Shown: piece after piece, positions 1 to 4,119 of the stretch
Numbering within the stretch: the stretch's first letter is position 1
How the letters are laid out: each line of letters begins with the position of its first letter
Assembly: GCA_900757505.1 (NCBI GenBank)
Contig: CAAEOE010000017.1
Span: 1-7,047, forward strand
Direction of reading: 5' to 3'
DNA: 7,047 bases
DNA from: an uncultured Collinsella sp.
GTDB taxonomy: Bacteria > Actinomycetota > Coriobacteriia > Coriobacteriales > Coriobacteriaceae
Program-made: the position numbers and the translations under genes
Notes under the pieces: model-generated
Seen by the model: the letters and a program-made list of their open reading frames with translations, nothing else
The model's database searches: none
What the model was told of the DNA's origin: nothing

Positions 1-26
1 GAAAGATTGGGGAACTAAGCCCTCGT

Positions 27-36
27 CCCCCCCCCC
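27..36. repeat. Homopolymer run of ten C
   Basis: Ten consecutive C (ten G on the minus strand) lie in the 99 bp downstream of the HAD gene stop. A tract of this length is prone to slipped-strand length change and to sequencing error. No start codon or promoter next to it can be tied to a gene inside the window, so its role is unknown. The rest of 1-99 shows no convincing gene, terminator or repeat. A minus-strand frame is open through the tract to the left edge but has no start codon. Confidence 0.8.
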
Positions 37-99
37 AAGTTGACCTGCTCGAGGTCGTCGCCCTTGTGGTGTTGGGACTGAAAGGGTGGGACGCGTGGG

Positions 100-723
100 T
101 TATTTGGTTGTTAGGGTTAGTAGGTCGTTGGGGGTTTTGAGGTTGTAGGTGGCGTTTGGGATATCTTGGTGTGATCCCCATGCTGCTCGGGCAAAACTGA
201 CCCCTGCTGAAGTTGCGCATTGTTCGTCGTAGACGGTGTCGCCAACGTAGACGACGTTGCCAGGATTCGCGCCCGCACGTCGGAGATATTCGAGCATGGG
301 TGCGGGTGCGGGTTTATGTTCGGTTGTGTCTTCGACAAGGATGATGTGCTCAAAATACTTATCGAAACCAAGGGGTGCAATTTCTTTTGCGTATTCGTCG
401 CGCGCACGTGAGGAGACGATGCCAAGTTTGCAGCCGCTATCGGTGAGCGTTGCGATGACTTCAAGCAAACCTGGAAACACGCTGATGGTGCTTTTAAAGC
501 TGGCGGCAACTTGGCACCAGCGATCCAACGTTGCCTGCGAGTAGATCCCAAGTTTCTCAAGGGCATCCTTGCCGGGTATGCCGAGGGCAAAGTCAAGCTC
601 GTGTCGGGGAAGCGTTTTGCTGGTCTCTTCTTGGACAATCTGGACAAGCGATGACAGAACGCTTTCTTCTGTATCTGCCAATGTCCCATCAACGTCAAAT
701 ACGATATGGTCAAAGTGCTTCAT
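100..723 (-). CDS. HAD-superfamily hydrolase, phosphoglycolate phosphatase/PpaX-like
   Basis: This is a 207-residue soluble cytoplasmic phosphatase of the haloacid dehalogenase family, subclass I (C1 cap). All four HAD motifs are visible. Motif I is DVDGT with nucleophile D10 and acid/base D12. Motif II is the Ser in VSS near 104, motif III is K137 in HKPAP, and motif IV is GDTVYD with D162 and D166 for Mg2+. The small helical cap falls at about residues 16-80. Length is normal for Gph/PpaX-type enzymes. These act on small phosphoesters such as phosphoglycolate or on pyrophosphate, and the sequence does not decide which. The ATG at 723 follows a strong Shine-Dalgarno (AGAGGAG, 7-8 nt away). 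The gene lies 56 bp behind the AraC-type regulator on the same strand with no terminator between them, so co-transcription is likely. Its base composition looks lower in GC than the transporter genes to the right. Family assignment is firm and the substrate is unknown. Confidence 0.93.
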   Translation of the reverse strand: MKHFDHIVFDVDGTLADTEESVLSSLVQIVQEETSKTLPRHELDFALGIPGKDALEKLGIYSQATLDRWCQVAASFKSTISVFPGLLEVIATLTDSGCKLGIVSSRARDEYAKEIAPLGFDKYFEHIILVEDTTEHKPAPAPMLEYLRRAGANPGNVVYVGDTVYDEQCATSAGVSFARAAWGSHQDIPNATYNLKTPNDLLTLTTK

Positions 724-729
724 ATGATT

Positions 730-738
730 GCTCCTCTC
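730..738 (-). promoter_or_regulatory. Ribosome binding site of the HAD gene
   Basis: Read on the minus strand, AGAGAGGAG precedes the ATG at 723 by about 7 nt. It is the strongest Shine-Dalgarno in the left half of the window. It fixes the start of the phosphatase and suggests efficient translation from an AraC-HAD transcript. Confidence 0.75.
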
Positions 739-779
739 TGTTGTTTGCCTGCAAGTTTGATGCAGTGACAGAAGAAGGG

Positions 780-1718
780 CTAGCGGGATTTCTGCCTGGT
801 GCTATCGAGATTCTGCCTCGCTGCTCGATAGCTCGAAGGAGTGCACCCCATTTGTTCTTTAAATACCTGGCCAAGATGGCTTGCTGTTATAAATCCGCAT
901 TGGCGCGCGACTGTCTGTACCGTTCGCGTGGTGTGTGCCAAAAGTTCGCAAGCACGGTTTATGCGGTATGCGCGTAGATATGCCGCCGGGGTCGTTCCTG
1001 CACAAGTTTCGATAATGCGGTAACACTCTCTTTCGCTTACGCCGGCTGCAGATGCCATCTGGGGCACATCTATAGCGGCTGCATAGTTTGCGCGGATAAA
1101 GTCCAGGATTGCCTTGAACTGTACGTCGCGGCTGGTCATCCAAGAGGCGCCGTCGGAAGAAAAGAGCGGTTCGGTCTTGGCGTTAATCTGAATCCAGAGC
1201 TCTGACAAACTATTTCGAAGCGCCATCTCGTTCTGCGGCCGTTGAAGGTCGTGGCTAAAGGAGCTCTTTAGCAAATCGATAAAGGGCATATCGTCGGGAT
1301 TGGTGGGCGACCATTTGAGCACATCGACGCCTCGACATTGAAGCAATGGGTTGATGTAGCGCTTTTGGAGACGCCCCGCGGGATCGCCGAGCATCGACGG
1401 CTGAAAGATATGCAGCATTTGAATGGCTGGCGCCGAATTGGGTGATTGCAGCGTGCTGTGCAAAACGCCGCCGTTGATAAAGCCGGCGGACCCTTCCTCA
1501 AAGCGTACGTGCTCATGAGCCGCGTGCGTTCGATAGTCGATCGCTCCCTGCTCCATGTAGAAAAGCTCAACTTCGGAATGCCAGTGCCAGGGGACGGAAT
1601 TGCCCGGATAGCGAGCGAATTCTGCGCGTTCGGCAATATAGGGCCAGTCTTCGGCGGTCTCGGGAAACGCTTCCTCGCGTCCTCCGCGGTGCAATTCTAT
1701 GTGATCCATGTTTCGCAT
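780..1718 (-). CDS. AraC-family transcriptional regulator with N-terminal cupin domain
   Basis: This is a 312-residue DNA-binding regulator, typical in length for the AraC/XylS family. The N-terminal half (about 25-180) is a cupin-type ligand-binding domain. It contains the characteristic WHWHSEVELFY stretch (residues 44-54) with H45, H47 and E51 in the cupin motif. The C-terminal 100 residues form the paired helix-turn-helix domain. The first HTH lies around DVPQMASAAGVSE (about 216-238), and the second around TVQTVARQCGF through HLGQVFK (about 266-290), ending in the usual G-C-T-P-S-S-Y-R signature. Family members usually sense sugars or other small metabolites and activate adjacent operons. 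The only obvious partner here is the downstream HAD phosphatase. No transporter or sugar enzyme is adjacent on this strand, so the inducer cannot be guessed. No clear Shine-Dalgarno precedes the ATG at 1718. An internal in-frame ATG at 1709 is an alternative start. The stop is TAG at 780-782. Confidence 0.93.
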   Translation of the reverse strand: MRNMDHIELHRGGREEAFPETAEDWPYIAERAEFARYPGNSVPWHWHSEVELFYMEQGAIDYRTHAAHEHVRFEEGSAGFINGGVLHSTLQSPNSAPAIQMLHIFQPSMLGDPAGRLQKRYINPLLQCRGVDVLKWSPTNPDDMPFIDLLKSSFSHDLQRPQNEMALRNSLSELWIQINAKTEPLFSSDGASWMTSRDVQFKAILDFIRANYAAAIDVPQMASAAGVSERECYRIIETCAGTTPAAYLRAYRINRACELLAHTTRTVQTVARQCGFITASHLGQVFKEQMGCTPSSYRAARQNLDSTRQKSR

Positions 1719-1724
1719 GGCATC

Positions 1725-1730
1725 AGTATA
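1725..1730 (-). promoter_or_regulatory. Possible -10 element of the AraC-type gene (leaderless start?)
   Basis: On the minus strand TATACT (one mismatch to TATAAT) ends 6 nt before the ATG at 1718. A transcript starting the normal distance from this box would begin at or next to that ATG. This fits the absence of a Shine-Dalgarno and the leaderless mRNAs common in actinobacteria. No convincing -35 hexamer is seen 16-18 nt upstream, so this remains tentative. Confidence 0.3.
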
Positions 1731-1743
1731 AAGCGCGATGGGC

Positions 1744-1953
1744 TTAGATTGCTCTTGCCTGTTCGGGGAACGCCTTGTCTAGGGATGCTTGGAGCTTATC
1801 GAAGGATGCTCGCAAGTTGTGGCTCTGGTCGGTTGAGCGTTTGGCTTTTGTGGTGGGGGAGTCGGGGAGGCCGTTTCTCTGTGTCGGGGGGAAGGAGAAA
1901 AGGTTTGCATGTTTTAGGGATGGCTGCTGTGCTGCGTCATTGGAAGAATGCAT
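1744..1953 (-). CDS. Small hypothetical protein (69 codons), weak
   Basis: This open frame starts with ATG at 1953, behind a good Shine-Dalgarno (GAGGAGG, 10 nt upstream), and stops with TAA 25 bp before the AraC-type start. The product is polar and rich in Ser, Pro, Ala and Gln. It has no membrane segment, and its C-terminal 25 residues could form an amphipathic helix (ASFDKLQASLDKAF). Codons are mildly biased to C at the third position, which is compatible with coding. I recognise no family. Just upstream, a different minus-strand frame stops at 1956-1958 after the reading DLAANLARNLLVDIEEAA but has no ATG or GTG start back to about 2150. This piece may therefore be the tail of a broken gene, with the small ORF as debris or a downstream partner. 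The plus-strand frames over the same bases look worse. Confidence 0.3.
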   Translation of the reverse strand: MHSSNDAAQQPSLKHANLFSFPPTQRNGLPDSPTTKAKRSTDQSHNLRASFDKLQASLDKAFPEQARAI

Positions 1954-2206
1954 GCTTATGCGGCCTCCTCGATGTCCACCAAAAGATTGCGCGCGAGGTT
2001 TGCTGCTAGGTCCCGTGCGTTGGCAGTATTATGCCGCGGCTGCCGCAAAGAAGCGCTAAAGAAAGGCTTAACCTGGTTTAGTGTTACGATGAAACTGCAG
2101 GTCAGAGGTATCGAGTAACACTCTTGAAAGGTTTTGAGCTTAAGGGCTTTCTAAGGTTTGTGACGTGGATGTGGCGCGGACGTGCGGAGCGTGTGAATGC
2201 TCGCTG
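1954..2206. other. 253-bp intergenic gap without a supported gene
   Basis: This lies between the end of the Nudix-Vsr gene and the small ORF. It holds the nested inverted repeat at 2061-2151 and a minus-strand open frame ending at 1956-1958 that lacks a start codon. There is also a short GGCA/TGCC dyad around 2021-2034 overlapping a CATAAT box (minus strand) that could be a -10 element. No intrinsic terminator with a T-run is visible after the Nudix-Vsr stop. Confidence 0.6.
2061..2151. repeat. Nested inverted repeats (possible structured RNA or operator)
   Basis: The inner arms GTGTTAC (2081-2087) and GTAACAC (2115-2121) are perfect 7-bp complements, with a further GAT/ATC match inside after a 2-nt bulge. 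The outer arms GAAAGGCTTAA (2061-2071) and TTAAGGGCTTTC (2140-2151) match apart from one mismatch or bulge. AACC (2070-2073) can also meet GGTT (2130-2133). The nesting gives a stem-interrupted fold of about 91 nt on either strand. There is no T-tract, so it is not a normal terminator. Function unknown. Confidence 0.45.
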
Positions 2207-3193
2207 TTAGCGCTGCGGCTCTGTGGCGCGCACCTGCTCGATGACCTTTTCCATCGTGGCGTCGATGCGGTCTTTTTTGAGTTCGCATTCCCAGATGGTT
2301 ATGGGCGTCCAGCCCATTTGAGTGAGCGCTGCCACAGCAGCACGGTCGCGCTCGACGTTGCGACGGAACTTTGCCTCCCAAAACTCAACGTTGCGCTTGG
2401 GCTGGCTTGGGTTGCACTTGGGGCAGCGGTGCCAAAAGCAACCGTTGACGAAGATGGCGATCTTGCGGCCGGGGAAGGCGATGTCGGGCTTGCCGGGTAC
2501 CTTCCATTCCAAACGATAGCCCGTAAGGCCCGCGGCCCGTAGGCGCTGACGTACGAGCAGCTCGGGCTTGGTGTTGGCGCGCTTGTTGCCCTTCATGGAC
2601 TTTTTGATGGCGGCGCGACGGCGGACCAGTTCGCGCTCGTCAGCGGAGAGGTCCGAGGTATCGATGCCGTCGAGCAGACCGGGCTTGGGACGCTTTTTGC
2701 TGCGGCGTTTAGGTGCGCGCTTGGGTTTGGTGGCGGGTTTGTCGGTTGTGTTGGGCGCGGCGTCATCGGCGGAGCTTGCCTCAAGCCGATCTTCCTTTAA
2801 CTCAATCAGAGCATCAATGAGCCCCTTGTCGGCGGGCATCCATTCCACCGTGGCAAGCGAGGTGCGTGGAATCCAGCGGATATCAAGCTGGCGGTCGTGT
2901 TTCTGGGGCTCATCGGATTCATCGGCGAGCGAGCAGTAGTAACACTCCATGGAGAGATGAAAATCGGGGTAGTCATACTCAACGGTGTAGAAATCACGCA
3001 GGTTGGTGACTTTTACCTGTAGCTCTTCCATAAGCTCGCGGCGCACGGCGTCTTCGGGTGTCTCGCCGCGCAGAAGTTTGCCGCCCGGGAACTCCCATAG
3101 TCCCTGCATGTTGCCGTAGCCGCGCTGCACGGCAAGCAGCTCGTCAGATCCTTCCTTGCGAATGATCCCAGCGGCAACATGAACAGTCTTCAA
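2207..3193 (-). CDS. Nudix (MutT-like) hydrolase fused to Vsr-like mismatch endonuclease
   Basis: This is a 328-residue two-domain protein. Residues 1-135 are a Nudix hydrolase of the MutT type, which hydrolyses oxidised or unwanted (d)NTPs. The WEFPGGK stretch leads into the Nudix box, with G38, E44, R52, E53, E56 and E57 in place. The usual Gly of EExG is replaced by Q59. Residues 138-200 form a charged linker with a Lys/Arg-rich core (152-171). Residues 200-328 resemble the Vsr endonuclease, which nicks DNA 5' of T:G mismatches. Visible are NTKPELLVR with E211, GKPDIAF with the metal-binding D237, NGCFWHRC with H255, and WECEL with C303. C252, C257/C260 and C303 are candidate zinc ligands. 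The position of E. coli Vsr His64 is N250 here. TTG at 3193 is chosen as the start because it follows GAGGAAGGG at 6-nt spacing. The next Met (residue 29) would cut the first Nudix strand. Vsr normally accompanies a Dcm cytosine methylase, and none is in the window. Domain calls are firm; activity is inferred. Confidence 0.9.
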   Translation of the reverse strand: MKTVHVAAGIIRKEGSDELLAVQRGYGNMQGLWEFPGGKLLRGETPEDAVRRELMEELQVKVTNLRDFYTVEYDYPDFHLSMECYYCSLADESDEPQKHDRQLDIRWIPRTSLATVEWMPADKGLIDALIELKEDRLEASSADDAAPNTTDKPATKPKRAPKRRSKKRPKPGLLDGIDTSDLSADERELVRRRAAIKKSMKGNKRANTKPELLVRQRLRAAGLTGYRLEWKVPGKPDIAFPGRKIAIFVNGCFWHRCPKCNPSQPKRNVEFWEAKFRRNVERDRAAVAALTQMGWTPITIWECELKKDRIDATMEKVIEQVRATEPQR

Positions 3194-3199
3194 CAGGAG

Positions 3200-3208
3200 C
3201 CCTTCCTC
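3200..3208 (-). promoter_or_regulatory. Ribosome binding site deciding the TTG start of the Nudix-Vsr gene
   Basis: On the minus strand GAGGAAGGG lies 6 nt before TTG (3193-3191). There is no in-frame ATG or GTG that would keep the first beta strand of the Nudix fold, so this site supports the rare TTG initiation codon. Confidence 0.7.
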
Positions 3209-3232
3209 AACATCAAAACGTTCCCTGCACTA

Positions 3233-3260
3233 CCTTACACAACGGTAAGGCAAGCGTAAG
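3233..3260 (+). promoter_or_regulatory. Candidate BceR-type response-regulator operator
   Basis: The dyad CCTTAC (3233-3238) / GTAAGG (3245-3250) reads TTACA-CAAC-GGTAA at 3235-3248. That differs at one position from the published BceR-like operator TnACA-N4-TGTAA. A second GTAAG begins at 3256, exactly 11 bp (one helical turn) after the GTAAG at 3245, a spacing typical of OmpR-family binding. The centre is about 92 bp upstream of the ATPase start, between the divergent Nudix-Vsr and transporter genes. The assignment rests on motif likeness and on the transporter being of the Bce type. Confidence 0.45.
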
Positions 3261-3273
3261 CCATATCGATGGT

Positions 3274-3301
3274 AGCCGACTCGGCTCCTTGCGACTATAG
3301 A
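3274..3301 (+). promoter_or_regulatory. Likely promoter region of the ABC transporter operon
   Basis: TATAGA at 3296-3301 is a plausible -10 box about 33 nt before the ATG. The region where a -35 hexamer should sit (about 3273-3278) is poor, as is common for promoters that need an activator. A short dyad AGCCG-act-CGGCT (3274-3286) overlaps the spacer and could be a further operator. With this -10, the operator-like dyad at 3233-3250 would lie near -65. Confidence 0.3.
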
Positions 3302-3333
3302 TGCCGTAGACTAATCGCAAGAAAGGACTCGGT

Positions 3334-4119
3334 ATGCAAACCACGCAAACGGCGGCCCCGGTACTGGAGGTCGCGCATCTCGAAAAGGTATATGGAGCAC
3401 TGGGCAACGTGACCCGCGCGCTCAACGATGTCAGCTTTACCGTCAACCGCGGCGAATTCGTCGGCATCATGGGCGCCTCGGGCTCGGGCAAGTCGACGCT
3501 GCTCAACTGCGTGTCGACCATCGATAGCGCCACGAGCGGCACCATTCGCATCAACGGCCAGGATGTGACGCGCATGAAGCAGGCCAAGCTTTCGCAGTTC
3601 CGCCGCGAGGAGCTGGGCTTTATCTTCCAGGACTCCAACTTGCTCGATACGCTCACGGCGCGCGAGAACATCGCCCTGCCGCTCACCATCGCCCGCACAA
3701 ACTCGGCAGAGATCTCGACCCGCGTGCAGGATGTAGCCGCGCGTCTGTCTATCAGTCAGGTGCTCGACAAGTATCCCTACCAGATGTCCGGCGGTCAGCA
3801 ACAGCGCGTTGCCGCGGCTCGCGCACTCGTCACCGACCCAACTATGATCATGGCCGACGAGCCCACCGGCGCCCTCGATTCCAAGAGCGCCCGCCTGCTG
3901 CTCGAGAGCCTGGAGGCGCTCAATCGCCGTCTGCGCGCCACCGTGCTCATGGTCACGCACGACAGCTTTGCCGCCAGCTACACGAGCCGTGTGCTGTTTA
4001 TCCGCGACGGCAAGATTTTCACCGAGCTGCGCCGCGGCGACACCGACCGCCGAGAGTTCTTCGACCGCATTATGGAGGTCGTTGCCATGATGGGCGGTGA
4101 GGGCTCCGATGCTCTGTAA
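3334..4119 (+). CDS. ABC transporter ATP-binding protein, BceA/MacB-type
   Basis: This 261-residue cytoplasmic ATPase powers the permease encoded next to it. All nucleotide-binding motifs are intact. These are Walker A GASGSGKST (47-55), Q-loop Q99 in FIFQDSNLLD, signature SGGQQQR (152-158), Walker B IMADEP with catalytic E176, D-loop ALDS (180-183) and switch H209 in TH. The extended LSQFRREELGF-FQ-NLLDTLTARENIALPL stretch is characteristic of the LolD/MacB/BceA (type VII) subgroup, which drives mechanotransmission rather than channel transport. Length is normal for BceA. The ATG at 3334 follows GAAAGGA at 6-nt spacing. The stop overlaps the start of the permease, indicating translational coupling. 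In characterised relatives the pair protects against peptide antibiotics such as bacitracin or lantibiotics and signals to a histidine kinase. The substrate here cannot be read from the sequence. Confidence 0.95.
   Translation: MQTTQTAAPVLEVAHLEKVYGALGNVTRALNDVSFTVNRGEFVGIMGASGSGKSTLLNCVSTIDSATSGTIRINGQDVTRMKQAKLSQFRREELGFIFQDSNLLDTLTARENIALPLTIARTNSAEISTRVQDVAARLSISQVLDKYPYQMSGGQQQRVAAARALVTDPTMIMADEPTGALDSKSARLLLESLEALNRRLRATVLMVTHDSFAASYTSRVLFIRDGKIFTELRRGDTDRREFFDRIMEVVAMMGGEGSDAL

Noticed and set aside
1..99. Partial minus-strand gene leaving the window at the left edge
   Set aside because: The frame is open through the C10 tract but has no ATG or GTG start and no ribosome binding site, so it cannot be supported as a gene.
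1446..2059. Plus-strand frames of 187 and 94 codons over the start of the AraC-type gene
   Set aside because: The first overlaps the confirmed regulator in antisense. The products are Trp/Gly/Arg-rich with no domain, and no promoter or binding site supports them.
2097..2105. GCAGGTCAG shared between 2097-2105 and 6508-6516
   Set aside because: A 9-base match in two hairpin regions is near chance for 7 kb on two strands, and the flanks differ.
4097..4108. GTG at 4097 as start of the permease
   Set aside because: The sequence before it is a poor ribosome binding site, whereas GTGAGGG lies 5 nt before the ATG at 4109. The family N-terminus also aligns with the shorter form.
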